DNA from: Microbacterium esteraromaticum
GTDB lineage: Bacteria > Actinomycetota > Actinomycetes > Actinomycetales > Microbacteriaceae
Direction: 5' to 3'
Assembly (NCBI RefSeq): GCF_028747645.1
Contig: NZ_CP118100.1
Location: 186,001 to 250,000 of the forward strand
DNA: 64,000 bases
The notes beneath the pieces were generated by a model, which worked only from the letters and a program-made list of their open reading frames with translations, did not search any database and was not told the origin of the DNA. Numbering within the stretch: the stretch's first letter is position 1; the number at the start of each line of letters is the position of its first letter. A program made the position numbers and the translations under genes. This document shows, one piece after another, positions 1 to 8,037 of the stretch.

Positions 1-1112
1 AGCGCACCCAGCGCGGTCATGATCGCATCGAGGATGCCTTCGAACACCTCATCGCCGTCGGCATCGAGCACGGCATCGGTGCGCATCAGATGCCCGACGT
101 TGCGCACGAACAGCACCGACCGGCCCGGCAGCACCAACTCACCGCCCGACGGCGTCGTGTACCGGCGGTCATCGTTCAGCCGGCGCGTGAACGACTGCCC
201 GCCCTTGCGCACCGTCTCGGTCAGCGTGCCATCCATCAACCCGCGCCAGTTGCGGTACCCGAGCGCCTTGTCGTCGGCGTCGACGGCGGCGACCGAGTCT
301 TCCAGGTCCATGATCGTCGTGGTCGCCGACTCCAGCACGACGTCGTGCACGCCCGCAGCATCCGTCCGCCCGATCGCGCCGTCGCGATCGATGACGATCT
401 CGACGTGCAGTCCGTGATGGCGCAGCAGCACCGACGTCGGAGCATCGGCCGGCCCCGCGAAGCCGACGAACGTCGCCGGGTCGCTCAGACGTCGGATGCC
501 CGATGCCGTCGCCACGGCCAGGCCTTCGGCATCCACCCGATAGCCGGTGGCATCCGCGTGCGAACCCTCGGTGAGCGGCGCCGCCTGGTCGAGCAGCGCG
601 CGACCCCGTGCAATCACCTCGGCGCCGCGAGCGGCGTTGTACTCGCGGCCGGGGGCGAGCTCGACGGTCTGCTCGATCGCATCGGTGCCGTAGAGCGCGT
701 CGTACAGCGACCCCCACCGGGCGTTCGCGGCGTTCAGCGCGAAGCGCGCGTTCAGCAGCGGCACCACGAGCTGCGGGCCGGCCATCGTCGCGATCTCGGG
801 ATCGACGTTCTCGGTCGTGATCCGGAACGGTGCCGGCTCGGGAACGAGGTAGCCGATCTCGGTGAGCAGCGCCCGGTACTGCGCCGGGTCGGGACGCCCG
901 GGGGACGCCCGGTGGAACGCGTCGATGCGCTGCTGCAGGTCATCGCGGATGCGCAGCAGCTCGGCATTGCGCGGCGCGAGGTCGTGGATGATCTCGGCGA
1001 CGCCGCTCCAGAAGGCGCTCGCATCGAGCCCGGCATCGGCCAGGGCGGTCTCGGCGAACTCGGCGATCGGATCGGCGACCGACAGGCCGGCACGGTCGAG
1101 GTACGTGGTCAC
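1..1112 (-). CDS. glcB: Malate synthase G, N-terminal part (runs off the window)
   Basis: This would condense glyoxylate with acetyl-CoA to malate in the glyoxylate shunt, in the cytoplasm. Translating the minus strand from GTG at 1112 gives [16 protein letters not shown], then the conserved [20 protein letters not shown] stretch and [18 protein letters not shown], all typical of the monomeric G-type enzyme. About 370 residues are visible; the family is usually near 720, so the C-terminal half with the catalytic domain end lies outside the window. A purine-rich stretch (GGGAAGGA) precedes the GTG. It is divergent from an IclR regulator, which probably controls it. The overlapping open frames on both strands here are shadows. 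Confidence 0.88.
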   Translation of the reverse strand, partial: MTTYLDRAGLSVADPIAEFAETALADAGLDASAFWSGVAEIIHDLAPRNAELLRIRDDLQQRIDAFHRASPGRPDPAQYRALLTEIGYLVPEPAPFRITTENVDPEIATMAGPQLVVPLLNARFALNAANARWGSLYDALYGTDAIEQTVELAPGREYNAARGAEVIARGRALLDQAAPLTEGSHADATGYRVDAEGLAVATASGIRRLSDPATFVGFAGPADAPTSVLLRHHGLHVEIVIDRDGAIGRTDAAGVHDVVLESATTTIMDLEDSVAAVDADDKALGYRNWRGLMDGTLTETVRKGGQSFTRRLNDDRRYTTPSGGELVLPGRSVLFVRNVGHLMRTDAVLDADGDEVFEGILDAIMTALGA

Positions 1113-1190
1113 AGTCCTTGTCCTTCCCTGCGGGCGCCCGGACGGCGCTGACTCCCACGGTAGGCAGGATGCTCGATTTCGGAGCGCCGA

Positions 1191-1205
1191 TTTCATATCG
1201 TGGAA
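1191..1205. promoter_or_regulatory. Possible IclR-type operator over the regulator start
   Basis: TTTCATATCGTGGAA is an imperfect palindrome (TTTCA against TGGAA) lying between the divergent malate synthase and IclR genes and covering the IclR GTG start. IclR proteins often bind such AT-centred palindromes. Assignment is by position and symmetry only. Confidence 0.3.
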
Positions 1206-1970
1206 CGTGTGACAGCATCCGACAGCTCTCCCGCACCCGCCGGCGTGCAGTCCGTCGCCCGCACCTTCGCCCTGCTCGAAGCCCTCGCCGACGCCGGGGG
1301 AGAAGAGGCGCTCGCCGCGCTCGCCGCCGCCACCGGCCTCGCCGTGCCGACCGCGCACCGCCTGCTCAAGACACTGCACGGCCTCGGCTACGTGCGCCAG
1401 CTCGAAGACCGCCGCTATGCCCTCGGCGCCGGGCTCATCGCCCTCGGGCAGCAGGCCGTGCCGCCGCTGGCCGATGCCGCACTACCCGCACTGCGGCAGC
1501 TCGAAGACGCCTTTCACGAGACCGCCAACCTCGCCGTGCTCGACGGTGACCTCGTGCTGTATGCCGGACAGGTGGCCTCGCGTCAGCGCATGCGCATGTT
1601 CACCGAGGTGGGACGGCGCGTGCTGCCGCACTCGACCGGCGTCGGCAAGGCGATGCTCTCGACCATGCCCGAACCGCACGTTCGCGCACTCATCGCCCGT
1701 ACCGGGCTGCCGTGCTTCACCCCGCAGACCCTCACCGACCCGGATGCCTTCATCGCCGACCTGCGCCGATCGCGCAGCCGCGGGTTCGCCGCCGACGACA
1801 GCGAACAAGAGGTCGGCGTGCGCTGCATCGCCGTCGCCGTGCCCGGACTGGGTCAGCCCGCCGCGATCTCGGTATCGGGTCCCGCCGCCCGCATCACGGA
1901 TGCCCGGGTGCCCGACGTTGTCGACGCGCTGACGCAGGCGGCCGAGCATCTGGCAGCTGCCGGCCGCTGA
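1200..1970 (+). CDS. IclR-family transcriptional regulator
   Basis: A 256-residue DNA-binding regulator. Residues about 15-75 form the IclR winged helix ([17 protein letters not shown], then [18 protein letters not shown]), and residues 80-250 form the effector domain, with the characteristic [11 protein letters not shown] segment and the [20 protein letters not shown] stretch. GTG at 1200 is used here; a second GTG at 1209 is equally possible. It is divergent from malate synthase G, so a role in glyoxylate-linked metabolism (the classical IclR/AllR context) is likely. It could also govern the esterase gene that follows it on the same strand. Effector unknown. Confidence 0.88.
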   Translation: MERVTASDSSPAPAGVQSVARTFALLEALADAGGEEALAALAAATGLAVPTAHRLLKTLHGLGYVRQLEDRRYALGAGLIALGQQAVPPLADAALPALRQLEDAFHETANLAVLDGDLVLYAGQVASRQRMRMFTEVGRRVLPHSTGVGKAMLSTMPEPHVRALIARTGLPCFTPQTLTDPDAFIADLRRSRSRGFAADDSEQEVGVRCIAVAVPGLGQPAAISVSGPAARITDARVPDVVDALTQAAEHLAAAGR

Positions 1971-2031
1971 GCCGCGCGCCACCTGCGGTGCTCGATACAC
2001 TTCCTTCGACCCCGACTCGAAGGATGCCCCG

Positions 2032-3018
2032 ATGCCGCGTTTCGACCTGCCGCCCGAGCAGCTGCGCACCTACTCGCCCGACGTGACCGAACCGGCCGAC
2101 TTCGACGAGTTCTGGCAGCGCACCCTCGCCGAGTCGCGCGCCGTCGCGACCCCGCCCGTGCTGCGCCGGGTCGACTCTCCTCTGCGCACGGTCGAGGTCT
2201 ACGACGTCACCTTCAGCGGCTATGCCGGTGATCCCGTGCACGCCTGGCTCGTGCTGCCCGCGCACATCGACGGCCCGTTGCCGGGCATCGTCGAGTACGT
2301 CGGGTACGGCGGCGGCCGCGGTGTCGCCCACGAGCAACTGCACTGGGCATCGTCCGGATACGCGTACCTGCGCATGGACACCCGTGGCCAGGGCAGCGTC
2401 TGGGGCAACGGCGGCTCGACCGCCGATCCGCACGGCACCGGTTCGTCGTCGCCCGGGTTCATGACCCGGGGCATCCTCGACCCGCACGACTACTACTACC
2501 GCCGCGTGTTCACCGACGGCGTGCTCGCCGTTGACGCACTGCGCTCGCTCGACCGCGTCGACGCCAGCCGTGTCGCCGTCGTCGGCTCGAGCCAGGGCGG
2601 GGGCATCTCGATCGCCGTCGCCGGCCTCACCGAGGGGCTGATCGCCGTGATGCCCGAGGTGCCGTTCCTGTGCCACTTCGAACGCGCGATCGGCATGACC
2701 GACCGCGACCCCTACCAAGAGGTCGTCCGCTACCTGTCGGTGCACCGCGACGCCGTCGAGCCGGTCTTCCACACCCTGTCGTACTTCGACGGCGTCACCT
2801 TCGCCCGCCGGGCGACGGCGCCAGCGCTGTTCTCGGTCGCGCTGATGGATGCCACCTGTCCGCCCTCCACGGTGTACGCGGCCAAGAATGCTTGGGCGGC
2901 CGACGCCGAGATCATCGAGTACCCGTTCAATGACCACGAGGGCGGCCTCGGCGTGCACTGGGCGCCGCAGGCGCAGTTCCTCGCCGCGCACGTGGGGGAG
3001 CCCGTCTCCGCCGGGTAA
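2032..3018 (+). CDS. Acetyl xylan esterase / cephalosporin-C deacetylase family (AXE1)
   Basis: An alpha/beta hydrolase of 328 residues, the usual size for the AXE1 carbohydrate-deacetylase family. It begins MPRFDLPPEQLRTY with the family's N-terminal segment, then LPGIVEYVGYGGGRG around the oxyanion region. The nucleophile elbow is GSSQGG (Ser near residue 187), and acid and base candidates are in VALMDATCPPST and FNDHEGG. No signal peptide is seen, so it probably acts in the cytoplasm on imported acetylated sugars or acetyl esters. It follows the IclR gene on the same strand with about 60 bp between. Substrate is not deducible. Confidence 0.87.
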   Translation: MPRFDLPPEQLRTYSPDVTEPADFDEFWQRTLAESRAVATPPVLRRVDSPLRTVEVYDVTFSGYAGDPVHAWLVLPAHIDGPLPGIVEYVGYGGGRGVAHEQLHWASSGYAYLRMDTRGQGSVWGNGGSTADPHGTGSSSPGFMTRGILDPHDYYYRRVFTDGVLAVDALRSLDRVDASRVAVVGSSQGGGISIAVAGLTEGLIAVMPEVPFLCHFERAIGMTDRDPYQEVVRYLSVHRDAVEPVFHTLSYFDGVTFARRATAPALFSVALMDATCPPSTVYAAKNAWAADAEIIEYPFNDHEGGLGVHWAPQAQFLAAHVGEPVSAG

Positions 3019-3114
3019 ACGCCCTCCCGAACGGCGACGGGCAGAGCGAAAAGGCAAGAGTGGGGCCCCTTCTCGTGGCGTAAGTGCATGCTCGTGCGTG
3101 GCGAGCTGCGCTTT

Positions 3115-3137
3115 TTGCTCCCAGATTTTGGTAGCAA
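3115..3137. promoter_or_regulatory. Inverted repeat upstream of the pantothenate operon
   Basis: TTGCT-c-CCA-gattt-TGG-t-AGCAA is a 9-bp imperfect inverted repeat about 55 bp before the first gene of the pan operon. It could be an operator or a weak hairpin; no family is assigned. Confidence 0.25.
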
Positions 3138-3191
3138 GCCCATGCGGGCGCATACTCGTGACACCCCATCAGCCTGTTCTTGGGAATCACA

Positions 3192-3929
3192 ATGACGTCC
3201 TTCGCACCCGCCCCGAGCGACACGACCATCGCCATCATCGGCGCCGGTCGCCTCGGCACCACACTGGCTCGTGCGCTCCGCGCCGCCCGCTTCCGCGTCT
3301 TCGGCCCCCTCGGGCCGGGCACCCCGCCCCGCGCCGACATCGCCCTCCTCTGCGTCCCCGACGCCGCCATCAGCGAGACCGCGCGCGCAACCAGACCGTT
3401 CGCCCGCCTCATCGGTCACGCCTCGGGCGCGACACCCCTCGACGACGTCGACTTCAGCATCCACCCGCTCCAGACCTTCATCGGCACCGAGCCGCCCGAG
3501 ATCTTCCACGGCATCACCGCGGCCATCGCCGGACGCACTCCCGACGCGCTCGCCGCAGCCGACAGCATCGCGCGCGCCCTCGGAGCCCGCCCGATCGCGA
3601 TCGATGACGTGCACCGCGCCGAGTACCACGCCGCGGCCTCGTTCGCGTCGAACTTCGTGCTCACCGTGCTCGACGCCGCCGAGCAACTCGCCGAGCGGGC
3701 GAACATCCCGCCCGCCGACGCGCGCGAGCTGCTGGCACCACTCATTCGGCAGAGCGTCGACAACTGGGTCGCCACCGGGGCGGGCCCCGTGCTCACCGGC
3801 CCCATCGCCCGCGGAGATGAGGCCACCGTCGCCCGCCAGCGCCAGGTCGCCGAGGCGGCCGGGCTCGACGAGCTCTTCGACGCACTCGCCGATCGCACCC
3901 GCGCACTCACCGACAGACCCGCCGCATGA
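3192..3929 (+). CDS. Rossmann-fold DUF2520 protein, candidate ketopantoate reductase
   Basis: About 245 residues. Residues 10-90 form an NAD(P)-binding Rossmann unit with IAIIGAGRLGTTLARAL; the C-terminal helical half (HRAEYHAAASFASNF onward) is the DUF2520 domain, related to the 6-phosphogluconate dehydrogenase and ketopantoate reductase group. ATG at 3192 is preferred over the in-frame TTG at 3180. Its stop overlaps the start of panC (ATGA at 3926-3929), so translation is probably coupled. Position in an operon making pantoate suggests it supplies the ketopantoate-to-pantoate reduction when panE is not present here. That is inference from family and context. Confidence 0.8.
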   Translation: MTSFAPAPSDTTIAIIGAGRLGTTLARALRAARFRVFGPLGPGTPPRADIALLCVPDAAISETARATRPFARLIGHASGATPLDDVDFSIHPLQTFIGTEPPEIFHGITAAIAGRTPDALAAADSIARALGARPIAIDDVHRAEYHAAASFASNFVLTVLDAAEQLAERANIPPADARELLAPLIRQSVDNWVATGAGPVLTGPIARGDEATVARQRQVAEAAGLDELFDALADRTRALTDRPAA

Positions 3930-4789
3930 AGATCGTCCGCACGATCGCCGAGGTGCGCGCCGCCGTGCGCGACACCCGCAGTCGTGGCGGGCGCATCGGC
4001 CTTGTGCCCACCATGGGCGCCTTCCACGACGGGCACCTCTCGCTCATGCGTCACGCCCGGCAGCACAACGACCTCGTCGTCGTCTCGCTGTTCGTCAACC
4101 CCACCCAGTTCGGCCCCGCCGAAGACCTCAGCCGCTACCCGCGCGACGAGCACCGCGATGCCGCCCTGGCCGAGCAGGCCGGCGCCGACGTGCTCTTCGC
4201 CCCCGATGTGGCCGAGATCTACCCCGACGGCTTCGCGACCAGCATCCACGTCTCGGGGCTCACCGACGTGCTCGACGGCGCCGCCCGCGGTGCGCACCAC
4301 TTCGACGGGGTCGCCACGGTCGTCACCAAACTGCTCGGCATCGTGCGGCCCGACACCGCCTACTTCGGGCAGAAGGACGCCCAGCAGGTGCTCGTCGTCC
4401 GCCGCGTCGCGCGCGACCTCGACCTCGACGTGCGCATCGAGGCGCTGCCCACCGTGCGCGAACCCGACGGGCTCGCCATGAGCTCGCGCAACATCTACCT
4501 CGATGCGGATGCCCGCCGCCGGGCGACTGCACTGAACAGGGCGCTCACGGTGGCATCCGACCTGCACCGCTCGGGCGAACGCGACGCGGCCACCCTCGTG
4601 GCCGCCGCTCGATGGGTGCTCGACGCCGCAGGGATCACCCCCGAGTACCTCGAACTGCGCGACGCGACCGACCTGCGCGCGCTCACCCGTGTCGACGACG
4701 ACGCCCTGCTCGCGGTCGCCGCGCGCGTCGGCGACGCCCGCCTGATCGACAACCACCTCCTCACCGCCTCGCCGAAGAAGCCGTCATGA
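3926..4789 (+). CDS. panC: Pantoate--beta-alanine ligase (pantothenate synthetase)
   Basis: This would join pantoate and beta-alanine, using ATP, to make pantothenate in the cytoplasm. The 287 residues match family length. The start MKIVRTIAEVRA is followed by GLVPTMGAFHDGHLSLM (the HxGH nucleotide-binding signature), SLFVNPTQFGPAEDLSRYPR, FGQKDAQQVLVVRR and the KMSKS-like segment LAMSSRNIYL. It overlaps its upstream DUF2520 neighbour by ATGA, and its TGA overlaps the panB ATG. The three genes read as one transcription unit for pantothenate synthesis. Confidence 0.96.
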   Translation: MKIVRTIAEVRAAVRDTRSRGGRIGLVPTMGAFHDGHLSLMRHARQHNDLVVVSLFVNPTQFGPAEDLSRYPRDEHRDAALAEQAGADVLFAPDVAEIYPDGFATSIHVSGLTDVLDGAARGAHHFDGVATVVTKLLGIVRPDTAYFGQKDAQQVLVVRRVARDLDLDVRIEALPTVREPDGLAMSSRNIYLDADARRRATALNRALTVASDLHRSGERDAATLVAAARWVLDAAGITPEYLELRDATDLRALTRVDDDALLAVAARVGDARLIDNHLLTASPKKPS

Positions 4790-5655
4790 GCACCCACGCC
4801 GCCCCGCGCCGACGCGTCACCCTCGCAGACCTCGCCGCCAAGAAACGCGCCGGCGAACCACTCGTGATGGTCACCGCGTACGACCACCCCGGCGCGCAGA
4901 TCGCCGAGGCAGCGGGCGTCGACCTCGTCCTCGTCGGCGACTCGGCCGCGATGACCGTGCTCGGCTACGACAGCACCGTGCCGATCACCGTCGACGAGAT
5001 GCTCGTGCTCACCAGGGCTGTGCGCCGCGGACTCGACGCGCCCCTGCTGGTCGGGGATCTGCCGTTCGGCTCGTATGAGGCATCCGACGCCCTCGCGCTC
5101 GCCACCGCCCAGCGCTTCGTGAAAGAGGCCGGTGTCGACCTGGTCAAGATCGAACGCGGCGGCACGAGTGTCGCCCGGGCCCGCGCCCTCGTCGACGCGG
5201 GCATCCCCGTCGTCGGCCACGTCGGACTCACCCCGCAGAGCGTCGCCGCCCTCGGCGGCTACCGCGCGCAGGGACGCACCGCCGAGGCGGCGATCGCCGT
5301 GATCGACGACGCCATCGCACTGCAGAACGCCGGATGCTCGCTACTGGTCGTCGAAGCCGTTCCCTCGCCCGTCACGGCGGCGATCGTCGACCGCGTCGAC
5401 TTCCCGGTGATCGGCATCGGCGCCGGTGCCAGCGCCGACGGGCAGGTGCTGGTGTTCCACGACCTGCTCGGCATCTACGACGGCCCCGCCGCCCGGTTCG
5501 TCAAGCGCTACGCCCACTTGCGCGACGCCGCGATCGACGGCGTCGCTGCCTACGCGCGCGAGGTGCGGTCGGGTGCCTACCCCGCGCCCGAGCACGGGTA
5601 CACGATGGCGGATGCTGAAGAGCAGCGCCTGCGCGAACTGCTCGATCGGCGCTGA
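4786..5655 (+). CDS. panB: 3-methyl-2-oxobutanoate hydroxymethyltransferase
   Basis: This would add a hydroxymethyl group from methylene-tetrahydrofolate to alpha-ketoisovalerate to give ketopantoate, the first pantothenate step. The 289 residues start at ATG 4786, overlapping the panC stop. Visible signatures are VMVTAYDHPGAQIAEAAGVD, LVLVGDSAAMTVLGYDST, the metal and substrate region of VGHVGLTPQS, and GIGAGASADGQVLVFHD near the C-terminus. Last gene of the pan operon. It converges with the NAD-binding protein downstream across an inverted repeat at 5667-5752. Confidence 0.96.
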   Translation: MSTHAAPRRRVTLADLAAKKRAGEPLVMVTAYDHPGAQIAEAAGVDLVLVGDSAAMTVLGYDSTVPITVDEMLVLTRAVRRGLDAPLLVGDLPFGSYEASDALALATAQRFVKEAGVDLVKIERGGTSVARARALVDAGIPVVGHVGLTPQSVAALGGYRAQGRTAEAAIAVIDDAIALQNAGCSLLVVEAVPSPVTAAIVDRVDFPVIGIGAGASADGQVLVFHDLLGIYDGPAARFVKRYAHLRDAAIDGVAAYAREVRSGAYPAPEHGYTMADAEEQRLRELLDRR

Positions 5656-5666
5656 CGGCGGTCCGC

Positions 5667-5752
5667 CGTACGTTTGGCGGGAGTGTGAACGTCTGGCGGG
5701 CGACACGCCGAGTATGCCGCTGGCATCCGTACAATTCCCCGCCAAACGTACG
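5667..5752. repeat. Intergenic element bounded by a perfect 15-bp inverted repeat
   Basis: CGTACGTTTGGCGGG (5667-5681) is repeated inverted as CCCGCCAAACGTACG (5738-5752), with a partial direct copy GAACGTCTGGCGGG at 5687-5700 between them. It lies between the converging panB and NAD-binding protein genes, so the transcript would fold into a long hairpin from either side. It may act as a bidirectional terminator or be a dispersed palindromic element. No coding frame of its own is credible. Confidence 0.6.
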
Positions 5753-5774
5753 TGACTCCAACTCGGTGCGGGTG

Positions 5775-7340
5775 TCACCCAGCCGAACCGGCGGCACCCG
5801 ACTCGGCCGCGGCCGTGATGCGCGCCGCCATGCCGGCGAAGATGAACCCGTGGAACGGCAGCACGGCCAGCCAGTACAGCCGTCCGGTGAGCCCGCGAGG
5901 AAAGAACACGGCCCGCTGCTCGTAGCGCGTGCCCGTGGCATCCGGCACCGCTCTCAGCTCGAGCCACGCGGCGCCGGGCACTCTCATCTCGGCCCGCAAC
6001 CGCAGCAGGCCGCCCGCTTCTGCATCAGCGGTCGGTTCGTGAACCGCCTCGACCCGCCAGAAGTCCACGGCGTCTCCGGGGCGCACGCGGGTGCGGCTGC
6101 GCCGCCCGCGTCGCAGACCGACACCGCCGATCACGCGATCCATGATGCCGCGCAGCGCCCACAGGAACCGTGATGAGTACCAGCCGTTCTGCCCGCCGAT
6201 GCCCACGATCACCCGCCAGACTTCTGCCACGGGCGCGCTCGTGTGCACGGTGCGCTCATCGGTGAACACGGTCCGCCCCGCCCAGTCCGGGTCGCTCGGC
6301 AACGGGTCGCTCGGGGCGCCCGACACCTCGGCATCCTGCCAACTCGTCTCGACGCCATCCGCGTCGACCCGGCCGAGCGCCAGCGACACCGCCCGCCGGT
6401 AGGGCATCAGCCCGCCTTCGGGGCCGGGGATCAGGTCGTCGATCGCCCGGTTCTTCATCACGCACTCGTTCTGCAGCGACTCCACGAGCGGGCGCGCGAT
6501 CGCCCGCGGCACCGGCGTCACCAGGTTGACCCACAGCGACGCCAGGCGAGGGGTCAGCACCGGCAGAGCCGCGATCGCCCGCTGCGGCAGTCCCGCTTCG
6601 AGCGCGTACCCGTTCATCATCTGCCCGTAGCGCAGCACATCGGGGCCGCCGATGTCGACCGCGGCGTTCACCGTGGCATCCACCCGCGCCGCGCCCAGCA
6701 GGTAGTGCAGCACGTCGCGGATCGCGATCGGCTGAATGCGGTTGCGCACCCACTTGGGGGCGGGCATGTACGGCAGCACCTCGGTGAGGTGGCGGATCAT
6801 CTCGAACGACGCCGATCCCGAGCCGATCACCACGCCGGCCTGCAGCACCAGCGTGGGCACTCCCGAGGCGAGCAGGATCTCACCCACCTGCACGCGCGAG
6901 CGCAAATGCGGCGACAGCTCGGCGCCGTCCGGGTGCAGGCCGCCCAGATAGACGATCCGACGCACCCCGGATGCCGCGGCGGCATCCGCTACGGCGTGCG
7001 CGGCCTCGGCATCGCGGGCGTCGAAGTCCTTGCCGCCGCCCATGGAGTGCACCAGGTAGTAGACGACGTCCACATCGTGCATGGCCCGGGTGACGGCATC
7101 CGCGTTCTGCGCCTCTCCCTCGACGATCTCGACGTCGTCGCCCCACGCGAACGAGCGTGCGCGGGCCGCGTCGCGCGCAAGCACGCGCACGCGGTAGCCG
7201 GCGCTCAGAAGGCGGGGTGTGAGGCGCCCGCCGATGTACCCGGTCGCGCCGAGGACGAGCGCGCGCGGTGCGGTGCCGTCATCGCGGGGCGCCGCGCGCA
7301 GTTCGCGTTCGCGGCCGGTCGGTGCGGTCAGGTCGCTCAT
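5775..7340 (-). CDS. NAD(P)-binding Rossmann protein with DUF2867 domain
   Basis: About 521 residues in two parts. The N-terminal 300 form an atypical SDR with ALVLGATGYIGGRLTPRLL at the dinucleotide site and VVYYLVHSMGGGKDF. The C-terminal 170 (from roughly AEVWRVIVGIGGQNGWY) match the SRPBCC-like DUF2867 domain. Its last segment is hydrophobic (LYWLAVLPFHGFIFAGM), suggesting membrane association. ATG at 7340 is chosen over GTG at 7346. It is divergent from the PadR gene, which could regulate it. Proteins of this build are usually annotated as SDR oxidoreductases without a known substrate. Confidence 0.8.
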   Translation of the reverse strand: MSDLTAPTGRERELRAAPRDDGTAPRALVLGATGYIGGRLTPRLLSAGYRVRVLARDAARARSFAWGDDVEIVEGEAQNADAVTRAMHDVDVVYYLVHSMGGGKDFDARDAEAAHAVADAAAASGVRRIVYLGGLHPDGAELSPHLRSRVQVGEILLASGVPTLVLQAGVVIGSGSASFEMIRHLTEVLPYMPAPKWVRNRIQPIAIRDVLHYLLGAARVDATVNAAVDIGGPDVLRYGQMMNGYALEAGLPQRAIAALPVLTPRLASLWVNLVTPVPRAIARPLVESLQNECVMKNRAIDDLIPGPEGGLMPYRRAVSLALGRVDADGVETSWQDAEVSGAPSDPLPSDPDWAGRTVFTDERTVHTSAPVAEVWRVIVGIGGQNGWYSSRFLWALRGIMDRVIGGVGLRRGRRSRTRVRPGDAVDFWRVEAVHEPTADAEAGGLLRLRAEMRVPGAAWLELRAVPDATGTRYEQRAVFFPRGLTGRLYWLAVLPFHGFIFAGMAARITAAAESGAAGSAG

Positions 7341-7405
7341 GCACACAGGGTAGGTCGAGTGAGCCGCACGGCGAAAGGCCGACCCGCCCTTGCCGAACGA
7401 TTCAT

Positions 7406-7419
7406 AGCGACATATCGTT
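7406..7419. promoter_or_regulatory. Possible PadR operator
   Basis: AGCGACATATCGTT is an imperfect palindrome (10 of 14 positions symmetric) about 30 bp before the PadR start, in the divergent interval with the NAD-binding protein gene. PadR repressors commonly bind such sites in their own promoter. A strong GAGGAGGA ribosome site follows at about 7436-7443. Confidence 0.35.
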
Positions 7420-7447
7420 AACCATCGTCCAATTCGAGGAGGACATC

Positions 7448-8017
7448 ATGAGCAACGCATTCCCCAGTGGCGGCTTCGGCTTCGGAGCCAGCAACGGCGC
7501 AGGAAACCCGCTCGCGGGTGTGTGGGAGGCGATGGACCAGCTGCGCAGCACCTTCGAGCAGCGTCCCGGCACCTCGCGCATGGCCCGCGGCGACGTACGT
7601 GCGGCCGTCATCTCGCTGCTCGCCGAGAAGCCGATGCACGGCTACCAGATCATCAGCGAGATCGGCGAGCGTTCGGGCGGCGCCTGGAAGCCGAGCGCCG
7701 GATCGGTCTACCCGACGCTGCAGCTGCTCGCCGATGAGGGCCTGATCACCGCCGAAGAGCAGGGTGGCCGCAAGACCTACTCGCTCACCGAAGCGGGTAT
7801 CGCCGAGTCGGAAGAGGCCGCCGCCAAGCCCGCCCCGTGGGAGAACGCCGGCAACCGCGCGCCCGGGCACCTCGCCCTGCTTCCCAAGGCCGGCATGGAG
7901 CTCGCCAGCGCCACCGCGCAGCTCGCCCGCACCGGAACCCCCGAACAGGTCGACGAGGGCGTCGCCGTGCTCGAAGACGCGCGCCGCAAGCTGTACGCGA
8001 TTCTCGCCGAAGGGTGA
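7448..8017 (+). CDS. PadR-family transcriptional regulator
   Basis: A repressor-type winged-helix protein of 189 residues. The N-terminal 45 residues are Gly/Phe-rich and unordered (FPSGGFGFGASNGAG). The PadR domain runs about 48-125, with AVISLLAEKPMHGYQIISEI and SAGSVYPTLQLLADEGLI; the C-terminal part is helical, for dimerisation. ATG at 7448 has an excellent GAGGAGGA site. It is followed immediately by the ABC1 kinase gene, whose alternative GTG start overlaps this stop, so the two are probably co-transcribed. The ligand is unknown. Confidence 0.9.
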   Translation: MSNAFPSGGFGFGASNGAGNPLAGVWEAMDQLRSTFEQRPGTSRMARGDVRAAVISLLAEKPMHGYQIISEIGERSGGAWKPSAGSVYPTLQLLADEGLITAEEQGGRKTYSLTEAGIAESEEAAAKPAPWENAGNRAPGHLALLPKAGMELASATAQLARTGTPEQVDEGVAVLEDARRKLYAILAEG

Positions 8018-8037
8018 CGATCGACGAGGGGGCGTCG

